64,000 nucleotides of DNA from Argentina anserina (lineage: Eukaryota; Streptophyta; Magnoliopsida; Rosales; Rosaceae). The DNA lies in NCBI RefSeq assembly GCF_933775445.1, contig NW_026089433.1:62001-126000 (forward strand), in the 5' to 3' direction. The translations under genes were made by a program, and so were the position numbers. Below the pieces are notes generated by a model. That model was not told the DNA's origin. It did no database searches and was given only the letters and a program-made list of their open reading frames with translations. Shown one piece after another: positions 11,411 to 24,890 of the stretch. How positions within the stretch are numbered: the stretch's first letter is position 1; each line of letters begins with the position of its first letter.

Positions 11411-13206
11411 TACTCAGTTTGAAAGAAACACACTCCCACACTTGGAAATTTCTCAAATACAATAGAAACTCGCATCAGAAGCCTTACAGAAAGATACATA
11501 AACGAGAAATGAAAAGATACACAATTGGAGTAGTAAAGATACGCAAACGATGTAAAGATACACAATTGGAATAGTAAAGATACGCAAACGATGTAAAGAT
11601 ACTCAGTTTGAAAGAAACACACTCCCACACTTGCAAAACTCTCAAATACAATAGAAACTCGCATCAGAAGCCTTACAGAAAGATACTCAAACGAGAAATG
11701 AAAAGATACACAATTGGAATAGTAAAGATACGCAAACGATGTAAAGATACTCAGTTTGAAAGAAACACACTCCCACACTTGCAAATTTCTCAAATACAAT
11801 AGAAACTCGCATCAGAAGCCTTACAGAAAGATACTCAAACGAGAAATGAATAGATACACAATTGGAATAGTAAAGATACGCAAACGATGTAAAGATACTC
11901 AGTTTGAAAGAAACACACTCCCACACTTGCAAAACTCTCAAATTCAATAGAAACTCGCATCAGAAAGCCTTACAGAAAGATACTCAAACGAGAAATGAAA
12001 AGATACACAATTGGAATAGTAAAGATACGCAAACGATGTAAAGATACTCAGTTTGAAAGAAACACACTCCCACACTTGCAAAACTCTCAAATTCAATAGA
12101 AACTCGCATCAGAAAGCCTTACAGAAAGATTCTCAAACGAGAAATGAAAAGATACACAATTGGAATAGTAAAGATACGCAAACGATGTAAAGATACACAA
12201 TTGGAATAGTAAAGATACGCAAACGATGTAAAGATACTCAGTTTGAAAGAAACACACTCCCACACTTGCAAAACTCTCAAATACAATAGAAACTCGCATC
12301 AGAAGCCTTACAGAAAGATACTCAAACGAGAAATGAAAAGATACACAATTGGAATAGTAAAGATACGCAAACGATGTAAAGATACTCAGTTTGAAAGAAA
12401 CACACTCCCACACTTACAAATTTCTCAAATACAATAGAAACTCGCATCAGAAGCCTTACAGAAAGATACTCAAACGAGAAATGAAAAGATACACAATTGG
12501 AGTAGTAAAGATACGCAAACGATGTAAAGATACACAATTGGAATAGTAAAGATACGCAAACGATGTAAAGATACTCAGTTTGAAAGAAACACACTCCCAC
12601 ACTTGCAAAACTCTCAAATTCAATAGAAACTCGCATCACAAAGCCTTACAGAAAGATACTCAAACGAGAAATGAAAAGATACACAATTGGAATAGTAAAG
12701 ATACGCAAACGATGTAAAGATACACAATTGGAATAGTAAAGATACGCAAACGATGTAAAGATACTCAGTTTGAAAGAAACACACTCCCACACTTGCAAAA
12801 CTCTCAAATTCAATAGAAACTCGCATCAGAAAGCCTTACAGAAAGATACTCAAACGAGAAATGAAAAGATACACAATTGGAATAGTAAAGATACGCAAAC
12901 GATGTAAAGATACTCAGTTTCAAAGAAACACACTCCCACACTTGCAAAACTATCAAATACAATAGAAACTCGCATCAGAAGCCTTACAGAAAGATACTCA
13001 AACGAGAAATGAAAAGATACACAATTGGAATAGTAAAGATACGCAAACGATGTAAAGATACTCAGTTTTAAAGAAACACACTCCCACACTTGCAAAACTC
13101 TCAAATACAATAGAAACTCGCATCAGAAGGCCTACAGAAAGATACTCAAACGAGAAATGAAAAGATACACAATTGGAGTAGTAAAGATACGCAAACGATG
13201 TAAAGA

Positions 13207-13247
13207 TACACAGTTGGAATAGTAAACATACTCCCACACTTGGAAAA
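13207..13247. repeat. Chimeric junction, 'cat' class (39 bp deletion), first of two
   Basis: A cassette beginning tacacagttgg runs through gaatagtaaa and then jumps, via cat, straight to actcccacacttgg of the next core. The 19 bp half, tactcag and gaaagaaacac are lost: 42 bp are replaced by 3. The other 'cat' example starts at 15384. Both are followed by cttggaaaac rather than cttgcaaaac. The same deletion with 'ctt' in place of 'cat' occurs 12 more times from 22295 on, so one founder event followed by amplification is likely. Confidence 0.9.
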
Positions 13248-13439
13248 CTCTCAAATTCAATAGAAACTCGCATCAGAAAGCCTTACAGAAAGATACTCAA
13301 ACGAGAAATGAAAAGATACACAATTGGAATAGTAAAGATACGCAAACGATGGAAAGATACACAATTGGAATAGTAAAGATACGCAAACGATGGAAAAATA
13401 CACAATTGGAATAGTAAAGATACGCAAACAATGTAAAGA

Positions 13440-15534
13440 TACTCAGTTTGAATGAAACACACTCCCACACTTGCAAAACTCTCAAATACAATAGAAACTC
13501 GCATCAGAAGCCTTACAGAAAGATACTCAAACGAGAAATGAAAAGATACACAATTGGAATAGTAAAGATACGCAAACGATGTAAAGATACTCAGTTTGAA
13601 AGAAACACACTCCCACACTTGGAAATTTCTCAAATACAATAGAAACTCGCATCAGAAGCCTTACAGAAAGATACATAAACGAGAAATGAAAAGATACACA
13701 ATTGGAGTAGTAAAGATACGCAAACGATGTAAAGATACACAATTTGAATAGTAAAGATACGCAAACGATGTAAAGATACTCAGTTTGAAAGAAACACACT
13801 CCCACACTTGCAAAACTCTCAAATACAATAGAAACTCGCATCAGAAGCCTTACAGAAAGATACTCAAACGAGAAATGAAAAGATACACAATTGGAATAGT
13901 AAAGATACGCAAACGATGTAAAGATACTCAGTTTGAAAGAAACACACTCCCACACTTGCAAATTTCTCAAATACAATAGAAACTCGCATCAGAAGCCTTA
14001 CAGAAAGATACTCAAACGAGAAATGAAAAGATACACAATTGGAGTAGTAAAGATACGCAAACGATGTAAAGATACACAATTGGAATAGTAAAGATACGCA
14101 AACGATGTAAAGATACTCAGTTTGAAAGAAACACACTCCCACACTTGCAAAACTCTCAAATTCAATAGAAACTCGCATCAGAAAGCCTTACAGAAAGATA
14201 CTCAAACGAGAAATGAAAAGATACACAATTGGAATAGTAAAGATACGCAAACGATGTAAAGATACTCAGTTTTAAAGAAACACACTCCCACACTTGCAAA
14301 ACTCTCAAATACAATAGAAACTCGCATCAGAAGCCTTACAGAAAGATTCTCAAACGAGAAATGAAAAGATACACAATTGGAATAGTAAAGATACGCAAAC
14401 GATGTAAAGATACTCAGTTTGAAAGAAACACACTCCCACACTTGCAAAACTCTCAAATTAAATAGAAACTCGCATCAGAAAGCCTTACAGAAAGATACTC
14501 AAACGAGAAATGAAAAGATACACAATTGGAATAGTAAAGATACGCAAACGATGTAAAGATACTCAGTTTGAAAGAAACACACTCCCACACTTGCAAAACT
14601 CTCAAATACAATAGAAACTCGCATCAGAAGCCTTACAGAAAGATACTCAAACGAGAAATGAAAAGATACACAATTGGAATAGTAAAGATACGCAAACGAT
14701 GTAAAGATACTCAGTTTTAAAGAAACACACTCCCACACTTGCAAAACTCTCAAATTCAATAGAAACTCGCATCAGAAAGCCTTACAGAAAGATACTCAAA
14801 CGAGAAATGAAAAGATACACAATTGGAATAGTAAAAATACGCAAACGATGTAAAGATACACAATTGGAATAGTAAAGATACGCAAACGATGTAAACATAC
14901 ACAATTGGAATAGTAAACATACGCAAACGATGTAAAGATACTCAGTTTGAAAGAAACACACTCCCACACTTGCAAAACTCTCAAATTCAATAGAAACTCG
15001 CATCAGAAAGCCTTACAGAAAGATACTCAAACGAGAAATGAAAAGATACACAATTGGAATAGTAAAGATACGCAAACGATGTAAAGATACTCAGTTTAAA
15101 AGAAACACACTCCCACACTTGCAAAACTCTCAAATACAATAGAAACTCGCATCAGAAGCCTTACAGAAAGATACTCAAACGAGAAATGAAAGATACACAA
15201 TTGGAATAGTAAAGATACGCAAACGATGTAAAGATACTCAGTTTTAAAGAAACACACTCCCACACTTGCAAAACTCTCAAATTCAATAGAAACTCGCATT
15301 AGAAATCCTTACAGAAAGATACTCAAACGAGAAATGAAAAGATACACAACTGGAATAGTAAAAATACGCAAACGATGTAAAGATACACAGTTGGAATAGT
15401 AAACATACTCCCACACTTGGAAAACTCTCAAATTCAATAGAAACTCGCATCAGAAAGCCTTACAGAAAGATACTCAAACGAGAAATGAAAAGATACACAA
15501 TTGGAATAGTAAAGATACGCAAACGATGTAAAGA
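13440..15534. repeat. Mixed unit series, 2,095 bp, ending in the second chimeric unit
   Basis: Unit lengths are 148, 189, 148, 189, 149, 148, 149, 148, 231, 149, 147 and 300 bp. The 231 bp unit at 14708 has the ordered cassette signature gtaaaaatac, then gtaaacatac, then gtaaacatac, which recurs many times after 33.6 kb. The 147 bp unit at 15088 has lost one A (gaaatgaaagatac). The 300 bp piece is a fused pair with the 'cat' deletion at 15384. Confidence 0.82.
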
Positions 15535-17898
15535 TACTCAGTTTGAAAGAAACACACTCCCACACTTGCAAAACTCTCAAATACAATATAAACTCGCATC
15601 AGAAGCCTTACAGAAAGATAGTCAAACGAGAAATGAAAAGATACTCAATTGGAATAGTAAAGATACGCAAACGATGTAAAGATACTCAGTTTGAAAGAAA
15701 CACACTCCCACACTTGCAAATTTCTCAAATACAATAGAAACTCGCATCAGAAGCCTTACAGAAAGATACTCAAACGAGAAATGAAAAGATACACAATTGG
15801 AGTAGTAAAGATACGCAAACGATGTAAAGATACACAATTGGAATAGTAAAGATACGCAAACGATGTAAAGATACTCAGTTTGAAAGAAACACACTCCCAC
15901 ACTTGCAAAACTATCAAATTCAATAGAAACTCGCATCACAAAGCCTTACAGAAAGATACTCAAACGAGAAATCAAAAGATACACAATTGGAATAGTAAAG
16001 ATACGCAAACGATGTAAAGATACTCAGTTTGAAAGAAACACACTCCCACACTTGCAAAACTCTCAAATACAATAGAAACTCGCATCAGAAGCCTTACAGA
16101 AAGATACTCAAACGAGAAATGAAAAGATACACAATTGGAATAGTAAAGATACGCAAACGATGTAAAGATACACAATTGGAATAATAAAGATACGCAAACG
16201 ATGTAAAGATACTCAGTTTGAAAGAAACACACTCCCACACTTGCAAAACTCTCAAATACAATAGAAACTCGCATCAGAAGCCTTACAGAAAGATACTCAA
16301 ACGAGAAATGAAAAGATACACAATTGGAATAGTAAAGATACGCAAACGATGTAAAGATACTCAGTTTTAAAGAAACACACTCCCACACTTGCAAATTTCT
16401 CAAATACAATAGAAACTCGCATCAGAAGCCTTACAGAAAGATACTCAAACGAGAAATGAAAAGATACACAATTGGAGTAGTAAAGATACGCAAACGATGT
16501 AAAGATACACAATTGGAATAGTAAAGATACGCAAACGATGTAAAGATACACAATTGGAATAGTAAAGATACGCAAACGATGTAAAGATACTAAGTTTGAA
16601 AGAAACACACTCCCACACTTGCAAAACTCTCAAATTCAATAGAAACTCGCATCAGAAGCCTTACAGAAAGATACTCAAACGAGAAATGAAAAGATACACA
16701 ATTGGAATAGTAAAGATACGCAAACGATGTAAAGATACTCAGTTTGAAAGAAACACACTCCCACACTTGCAAAACTCTCAAATACAATAGAAACTCGCAT
16801 CAGAAAGCCTTACAGAAAGATACTCAAACGAGAAATGAATAGATACACAATTGGAATAGTAAAGATACGCAAACGATGTAAAGATACTCAGTTTGAAAGA
16901 AACACACTCCCACACTTGCAAAACTCTCAAATACAATAGAAACTCGCATCAGAAGCCTTACAGAAAGATACTCAAACGAGAAATGAAAAGATACACAATT
17001 GGAGTAGTAAAGATACGCAAACGATGTAAAGATACACAATTGGAATAGTAAAGATACGCAAACGATGTAAAGATACACAGTTTGAAAGAAACACACTCCC
17101 ACACTTGCAAAACTCTCAAATTCAATAGAAACTCGCATCACAAAGCCTTACAGAAAGATACTCAAACGAGAAATGAAAAGATACACAATTGGAATAGTAA
17201 AGATACGCAAACGATGTAAAGATACACAATTGGAATAGTAAAGATACGCAAACGATGTAAAGATACTCAGTTTGAAAGAAACACACTCCCACATTTGCAA
17301 AACTCTCAAATTCAATAGAAACTCGCATCAGAAAGCCTTACAGAAAGATACTCAAACGAGAAATGAAAAGATACACAATTGGAATAGTAAAGATACGCAA
17401 ACGATGTAAAGATACTCAGTTTCAAAGAAACACACTCCCACACTTGCAAAACTCTCAAATACAATATAAACTCGCATCAGAAGCCTTACAGAAAGATACT
17501 CAAACGAGAAATGAAAAGATACACAATTGGAATAGTAAAGATACGCAAACGATGTAAAGATACTCAGTTTTAAAGAAACACACTCCCACACTTGCAAAAC
17601 TCTCAAATACAATAGAAACTCGCATCAGAAGGCCTACAGAAAGATACTCAAACGAGAAATGAAAAGATACACAATTGGAATAGTAAAGATACGCAAACGA
17701 TGTAAAGATACACAATTGGAATAGTAAAGATACGCAAACGATGTAAAGATACTCAGTTTGAAAGAAACACACTCCCACACTTGCAAAACTCTCAAATTCA
17801 ATAGAAACTCGCATCAGAAAGCCTTACAGAAAGATACTCAAACGAGAAATGAAAAGATACACAATTGGAATAGTAAAGATACGCAAACGATGTAAAGA
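15535..17898. repeat. Mixed unit series, 14 units
   Basis: Unit lengths are 148, 189, 149, 189, 148, 230, 148, 149, 189, 190, 149, 148, 189 and 149 bp. Two units start irregularly: tactaagtttg at 16588 and tacacagtttg at 17074. Units near 16588 and 16736 are A/B recombinants: caaattc with cagaagcc, then caaatac with cagaaagcc. No exact higher-order period was recognised inside this stretch. Confidence 0.8.
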
Positions 17899-17967
17899 TA
17901 CTCAGTTTGAAGGAAACACACTCCCACACTTGCAAATTTCTCAAATACAATAGAAACTCGCATCAGA

Positions 17968-19777
17968 AGCCTTACAGAAAGATACTCAAACGAGAAATGA
18001 AAAGATACACAATTGGAATAGTAAAGATACGCAAACGATGTAAAGATACACAATTGGAATAGTAAAGATACGCAAATTATGTAAAGATACTCAGTTTGAA
18101 AGAAACACACTCCCACACTTGCAAAACGCTCAAATACAATAGAAACTCGCATCAGAAGCCTTACAGAAAGATACTCAAAAACGAGAAATGAAAAGATACA
18201 CAATTCGAATAGTAAAGATACGCAAACGATGTAAAGATACTCAGTTTGAAAGAAACACACTTCCACACTTGCAAATTTCTCAAATACAATAGAAACTCGC
18301 ATCAGAAGCCTTACAGAAAGATACGCAAACGAGAAATGAAAAGATACACAATTGGAATAGTAAAGATACGCAAACGATGTAAAGATACACAATTGGAATA
18401 GTAAAGATAGGCAAACGATGTAAAGATACTCAGTTTGAAAGAAACACACTCCCACACTTGCAAAACTCTCAAATTCAATAGAAACTCGCATCCGAAAGCC
18501 TTACAGAAAGATACTCAAACGAGAAATGAAAGGATACACAATTGGAATAGTAAAGATACGCAAACGATGTAAAGATACTCAGTTTGAAAGAAACACACTC
18601 GCACACTTGCAAAACTCTCAAATACAATAGAAACTCGCATCAGAAGCCTTACAGAAAGATACTCAAACGAGAAATGAAAAGATACACAATTGGAATAGTA
18701 AAGATACGCAAACGATGTAAAGATACACAATTGGAATAGTAAAGATAGCCAAACGATGTAAGGATACTCAGTTTGAAAGAAACACACTCCCATACTTGGA
18801 AAACTCTCAAATACAATAGAAACTCGCATCAGATATATTACAGAAAGATACTCAAACGAGAAATGAAAAGATACACAATTGGAATAGTAAAGATACGCAA
18901 ACGATGTAAAGATACACAATTGGAATAGTAAAGATACGCAAACGATGTAAAGATACTCAGTTTCAAAGAAACACACTCCCACACTTGCAAAACTCTCAAA
19001 TACAATATAAACTCGCATCAGAAGCCTTACAGAAAGATACTCAAACGAGAAATGAAAAGATACACAATTGGAATAGTAAAGATACGCAAACGATGTAAAG
19101 ATACTCAGTTTTAAAGAAACACACTCCCACACTTGCAAAACTCTCAAATACAATAGAAAGTCGCATCAGAAGGCCTACAGAAAGATACTCAAACGAGAAA
19201 TGAAAAGATACACAATTGGAATAGTAAAGATACGCAAACGATGTAAAGATACACAATTGGAATAGTAAAGATACGCAAACGATGTAAAGATACTCAGTTT
19301 GAAAGAAACACACTCCCACACTTGCAAAACTCTCAAATACAATAGAAACTCGCATCAGAAGCCTTACAGAAAGATACTCAAACGAGAAATGAAAAGATAC
19401 ACAATTGGAATAGTAAAGATACGCAAACGATGTAAAGATACTCAGTTTGAAAGAAACACACTCCCACACTTGCAAATTTCTCAAATACAATAGAAACTCG
19501 CATCAGAAGCCTTACAGAAAGATACTCAAACGAGAAATGAAAAGATACACAATTGGAGTAGTAAAGATACGCAAACGATGTAAAGATACACAATTGGAAT
19601 AGTAAAGATACGCAAACGATGTAAAGATACTCAGTTTGAAAGAAACACACTCCCACACTTGCAAAACTCTCAAATTCAATAGAAACTCGCATCACAAAGC
19701 CTTACAGAAAGATACTCAAACGAGAAATGAAAAGATACACAATTGGAATAGTAAAGATACGCAAACGATGTAAAGAT
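17968..19777. repeat. Long-range duplicated block, copy 1 (about 1.8 kb)
   Basis: This block matches 36758-38566 at a constant offset of 18,790 bp. Shared rare markers in the same order are gcaaattatg, caaaacgctc, actcaaaaacgag (2 bp insertion), caattcgaatag, cacttccacac, gatacgcaaacgag, catccgaaagcc, gaaaggatac, cactcgcacac, gatagccaaacg with gtaaggatac, cacatactt-type change (cccatacttgg), cagatatattacag and agaaagtcgc. I saw one substitution, C here at 19694 against G at 38484. The left edge is set by an agaagcc/agaaagcc difference; the right edge is where a second cassette here replaces tactcag in the other copy. Confidence 0.92.
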
Positions 19778-22145
19778 ACACAATTGGAATAGTAAAGATA
19801 CGCAAACGATGTAAAGATACTCAGTTTGAAAGAAACACACTCCCACACTTGCAAAACTCTCAAATTCAATAGAAACTCGCATCACAAAGCCTTACAGAAA
19901 GATACTCAAACGAGAAATGAAAAGATACACAATTGGAATAGTAAAGATACGCAAACGATGTAAAGATACTCAGTTTGAAAGAAACACACTCCCACACTTG
20001 CAAAACTCTCAAATTCAATAGAAACTCGCATCAGAAAGCCTTACAGAAAGATACTCAAACGAGAAATGAAAAGATACACAATTGGAATAGTAAAGATACG
20101 CAAACGATGTAAAGATACTCAGTTTCAAAGAAACACACTCCCACACTTGCAAAACTATCAAATACAATAGAAACTCGCATCAGAAGCCTTACAGAAAGAT
20201 ACTCAAACGAGAAATGAAAAGATACACAATTGGAGTAGTAAAGATACGCAAACGATGTAAAGATACACAATTGGAATAGTAAAGATACGCAAACGATGTA
20301 AAGATACACAGTTTGAAAGAAACACACTCCCACACTTGCAAAACTCTCAAATTCAATAGAAACTCGCATCACAAAGCCTTACAGAAAGATACTCAAACGA
20401 GAAATGAAAAGATACACAATTGGAATAGTAAAGATACGCAAACGATGTAAAGATACTCAGTTTTAAAGAAACACACTCCCACACTTGCAAAACTCTCAAA
20501 TACAATAGAAACTCGCATCAGAAGGCCTACAGAAAGATACTCAAATGAGAAATGAAAAGATACACAATTGGAGTAGTAAAGATACGCAAACGATGTAAAG
20601 ATACACAATTGGAATAGTAAAGATACGCAAACGATGTAAAGATACTCAGTTTGAAAGAAACACACTCCCACACTTGCAAAACTCTCAAATTCAATAGAAA
20701 CTCGCATCACAAAGCCTTACAGAAAGATACTCAAACGAGAAATGAAAAGATACACAATTGGAATAGTAAAGATACGCAAACGATGTAAAGATACACAATT
20801 GGAATAGTAAAGATACGCAAACGATGTAAAGATACTCAGTTTGAAAGAAACACACTCCCACACTTGCAAAACTCTCAAATTCAATAGAAACTCGCATCAC
20901 AAAGCCTTACAGAAAGATACTCAAACGAGAAATGAAAAGATACACAATTGGAATAGTAAAGATACGCAAACGATGTAAAGATACTCAGTTTGAAAGAAAC
21001 ACACTCTCACACTTGCAAAACTCTCAAATTCAATAGAAACTCGCATCAGAAAGCCTTACAGAAAGATACTCAAACGAGAAATGAAAAGATACACAATTGG
21101 AATAGTAAAGATACGCAAACGATGTAAAGATACTCAGTTTCAAAGAAACACACTCCCACACTTGCAAAACTATCAAATACAATAGAAACTCGCATCAGAA
21201 GCCTTACAGAAAGATACTCAAACGAGAAATGAAAAGATACACAATTGGAGTAGTAAAGATACGCAAACGATGTAAAGATACACAATTGGAATAGTAAAGA
21301 TACGCAAACGATGTAAAGATACACAGTTTGAAAGAAACACACTCCCACACTTGCAAAACTCTCAAATTCAATAGAAACTCGCATCACAAAGCCTTACAGA
21401 AAGATACTCAAACGAGAAATGAAAAGATACACAATTGGAATAGTAAAGATACGCAAACGATGTAAAGATACTCAGTTTTAAAGAAACACACTCCCACACT
21501 TGCAAAACTCTCAAATACAATAGAAACTCGCATCAGAAGGCCTACAGAAAGATACTCAAATGAGAAATGAAAAGATACACAATTGGAGTAGTAAAGATAC
21601 GCAAACGATGTAAAGATACACAATTGGAATAGTAAAGATACGCAAACGATGTAAAGATACTCAGTTTGAAAGAAACACACTCCCACACTTGCAAAACTCT
21701 CAAATTCAATAGAAACTCGCATCACAAAGCCTTACAGAAAGATACTCAAACGAGAAATGAAAAGATACACAATTGGAATAGTAAAGATACGCAAACGATG
21801 TAAAGATACACAATTGGAATAGTAAAGATACGCAAACGATGTAAAGATACTCAGTTTGAAAGAAACACACTCCCACACTTGCAAAACTCTCAAATTCAAT
21901 AGAAACTCGCATCACAAAGCCTTACAGAAAGATACTCAAACGAGAAATGAAAAGATACACAATTGGAATAGTAAAGATACGCAAACGATGTAAAGATACT
22001 CAGTTTGAAAGAAACACACTCTCACACTTGCAAAACTCTCAAATTCAATAGAAACTCGCATCAGAAAGCCTTACAGAAAGATACTCAAACGAGAAATGAA
22101 AAGATACACAATTGGAATAGTAAAGATACGCAAACGATGTAAAGA
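19628..22145. repeat. 1,015 bp higher-order repeat, about 2.5 tandem copies
   Basis: Each copy has six units of 190, 149, 149, 189, 149 and 189 bp. Copies start at 19628, 20643 and 21658; the third stops after three units, when cagtttcaaag expected at 22146 is replaced by cagttttaaag. One unit per copy begins tacacagtttg (20305, 21320). Copies 2 and 3 share cactctcacac and caaatgag markers that copy 1 lacks, so they are the closest pair. Similarity extends about 100 bp left of 19628. A related stretch occurs again at about 30443-31030. Confidence 0.92.
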
Positions 22146-22294
22146 TACTCAGTTTTAAAGAAACACACTCCCACACTTGCAAAACTCTCAAATTCAATAG
22201 AAACTCGCATCATAAATCCTTACAGAAAGATACTCAAACGAGAAATGAAAAGATACACAACTGGAATAGTAAAAATACGCAAACGATGTAAAGA

Positions 22295-22334
22295 TACACA
22301 GTTGGAATAGTAAACTTACTCCCACACTTGGAAA
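22295..22334. repeat. Chimeric junction, 'ctt' class, first of twelve
   Basis: The same 39 bp deletion as at 13207, but with gtaaactt before actcccacacttgg. Starts of the twelve are 22295, 23419, 25674, 26798, 29052, 32516, 35289, 40135, 44870, 47577, 50769 and 54467. They are usually preceded by a linked set of changes: core ending in cataaatcc or agaaatcc, then tacacaactgg and gtaaaaatac in the first cassette, and tacacagttgg in the second. None occurs before 13.2 kb or after 54.5 kb. The spacings (1124, 2255, 1124, 2254, 3464, 2773, 4846, 4735, 2707, 3192, 3698) outline the higher-order repeats. Confidence 0.93.
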
Positions 22335-24853
22335 ACTCTCAAATTCAATAGAAACTCGCATCAGAAAGCCTTACAGAAAGATACTCAAACGAGAAATGAA
22401 AAGATACACAATTGGAATAGTAAAGATACGCAAACGATGTAAAGATACACAATTGGAATAGTAAAGATAGGCAAACGATGTAAAGATACTCAGTTTGAAA
22501 GAAACACACTCCCACACTTGCAAAACTCTCAAATTCAATAGAAACTCGCATCAGAAAGCCTTATAGAAAGATACTCAAACGAGAAATGAAAAGATACACA
22601 ATTGGAATAGTAAAGATACGCAAACGATGTAAAGATACTCAGTTTCAAAGAAACACACTCCCACACTTGCAAAACTATCAAATACAATAGAAACTCGCAT
22701 CAGAAGCCTTACAGAAAGATACTCAAACGAGAAATGAAAAGATACACAATTCGAATAGTAAAGATACGCAAACGATGTAAAGATACTCAGTTTTAAAGAA
22801 ACACACTCCCACACTTGCAAAACTCTCAAATACAATAGAAACTCGCATCAGAAGGCCTACAGAAAGATACTCAAATGAGAAATGAAAAGATACACAATTG
22901 GAATAGTAAAGATACGCAAACGATGTAAAGATACACAATTGGAATAGTAAAGATACACAAACGATGTAAAGATACTCAGTTTGAAAGAAACACACTCCCA
23001 CACTTGCAAAACTCTCAAATTAAATAGAAACTCGCATCAGAAAGCCTTACAGAAAGACACTCAAACGAGAAATGAAAAGATACACAATTGGAATAGTAAA
23101 GATACGCAAACGATGTAAAGATACTCAGTTTGAAAGAAACACACTCCCACACTTGCAAAACTCTCAAATACAATAGAAACTCGCATCAGAAGCCTTACAG
23201 AAAGATACTCAAACGAGAAATGAAAAGATACACAATTGGAATAGTAAAGATATGCAAACGATGTAAAGATACTCAGTTTTAAAGAAACACACTCCCACAC
23301 TTGCAAAACTCTCAAATTCAATAGAAACTCGCATCATAAATCCTTACAGAAAGATACTCAAACGAGAAATGAAAAGATACACAACTGGAATAGTAAAAAT
23401 ACGCAAACGATGTAAAGATACACAGTTGGAATAGTAAACTTACTCCCACACTTGGAAAACTCTCAAATTCAATAGAAACTCGCATCAGAAAGCCTTACAG
23501 AAAGATACTCAAACGAGAAATGAAAAGATACACAATTGGAATAGTAAAGATACGCAAACGATGTAAAGATACACAATTGGAATAGTAAAGATAGGCAAAC
23601 GATGTAAAGATACTCAGTTTGAAAGAAACACACTCCCACACTTGCAAAACTCTCAAATACAATAGAAACTCGCATCAGAAGCCTTACAGAAAGATACTCA
23701 AACGAGAAATGAAAAGATACACAATTGGAGTAGTAAAGATACGCAAACGATGTAAAGATACACAATTGGAATAGTAAAGATACGCAAACGATGTAAAGAT
23801 ACACAGTTTGAAAGAAACACACTCCCACACTTGCAAAACTCTCAAATTCAATAGAAACTCGCATCACAAAGCCTTACAGAAAGATACTCAAACGAGAAAT
23901 GAAAAGATACACAATTGGAATAGTAAAGATACGCAAACGATGTAAAGATACACAATTGGAATAGTAAAGATACGCAAACGATGTAAAGATACTCAGTTTG
24001 AAAGAAACACACTCCCACACTTGCAAAACTCTCAAATTCAATAGAAACTCGCATCAGAAAGCCTTACAGAAAGATACTCAAACGAGAAATGAAAAGATAC
24101 ACAATTGGAATAGTAAAGATACGCAAACGATGTAAAGATACTCAGTTTCAAAGAAACACACTCCCACACTTGCAAAACTATCAAATACAATAGAAACTCG
24201 CATCAGAAGCCTTACAGAAAGATACTCAAACGAGAAATGAAAAGATACACAATTGGAATAGTAAAGATACGCAAACGATGTAAAGATACTCAGTTTTAAA
24301 GAAACACACTCCCACACTTGCAAAACTCTCAAATACAATAGAAACTCGCATCAGAAGGCCTACAGAAAGATACTCAAACGAGAAATGAAAAGATACACAA
24401 TTGGAATAGTAAAGATACGCAAACGATGTAAAGATACACAATTGGAATAGTAAAGATACGCAAACGATGTAAAGATACTCAGTTTGAAAGAAACACACTC
24501 CCACACTTGCAAAACTCTCAAATACAATAGAAACTCGCATCAGAAGCCTTACAGAAAGATACTCAAACGAGAAATGAAAAGATACACAATTGGAATAGTA
24601 AAGATACGCAAACGATGTAAAGATACTCAGTTTGAAAGAAACACACTCCCACACTTGCAAATTTCTCAAATACAATAGAAACTCGCATCAGAAGCCTTAC
24701 AGAAAGATACTCAAACGAGAAATGAAAAGATACACAATTGGAGTAGTAAAGATACGCAAACGATGTAAAGATACACAATTGGAATACTAAAGATACGCAA
24801 ACGATGTAAAGATACACAATTGGAATAGTAAACATACGCAAACGATGTAAAGA

Positions 24854-24890
24854 TAATTGGAATAGTAAAGATACGCAAACGATGTAAAGA
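24854..24890. repeat. 37 bp shortened cassette, fourth in a tract
   Basis: The tract 24731-24890 has cassettes at 24731, 24772 and 24813, and a fourth that has lost 4 bp (gataattgg instead of gatacacaattgg). The second has ggaatactaaag and the third gtaaacatac. The identical tract recurs at 28109-28268, 3,378 bp away, so the deletion predates the duplication. Confidence 0.9.

Larger units (their letters stand above)
11263..13439. repeat. Mixed unit series, 2,177 bp, ending in the first chimeric unit
   Basis: Unit lengths are 148, 189, 148, 148, 149, 190, 148, 189, 190, 149, 148 and 381 bp; the last is a pair of units fused by a 39 bp deletion. The first four units (about 11263-11846) are repeated at 13440-14023, again 2,177 bp away. 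Shared rare markers are cacacttggaaatttctc and gatacataaacg. The tail at 13300-13440 has three cassettes with gatggaaagata, gatggaaaaata and gcaaacaatg variants. Confidence 0.82.

Noticed and set aside
13207..13247. Mobile element insertion at the irregular junction
   Set aside because: Both sides are ordinary satellite segments joined with loss of 39 bp. There is no foreign sequence, terminal inverted repeat or target duplication.
17838..18491. Minus-strand open frame of 217 codons, and others of 100-212 codons, with hydrophobic-looking translations
   Set aside because: The frames consist only of the satellite. They stay open because the strand is poor in purines and because 189, 231 and 297 (148+149) are multiples of three. 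They start and stop wherever a one-base change or a 148/149 bp unit shifts the frame, and have no domain, no unique sequence and no conserved start context.
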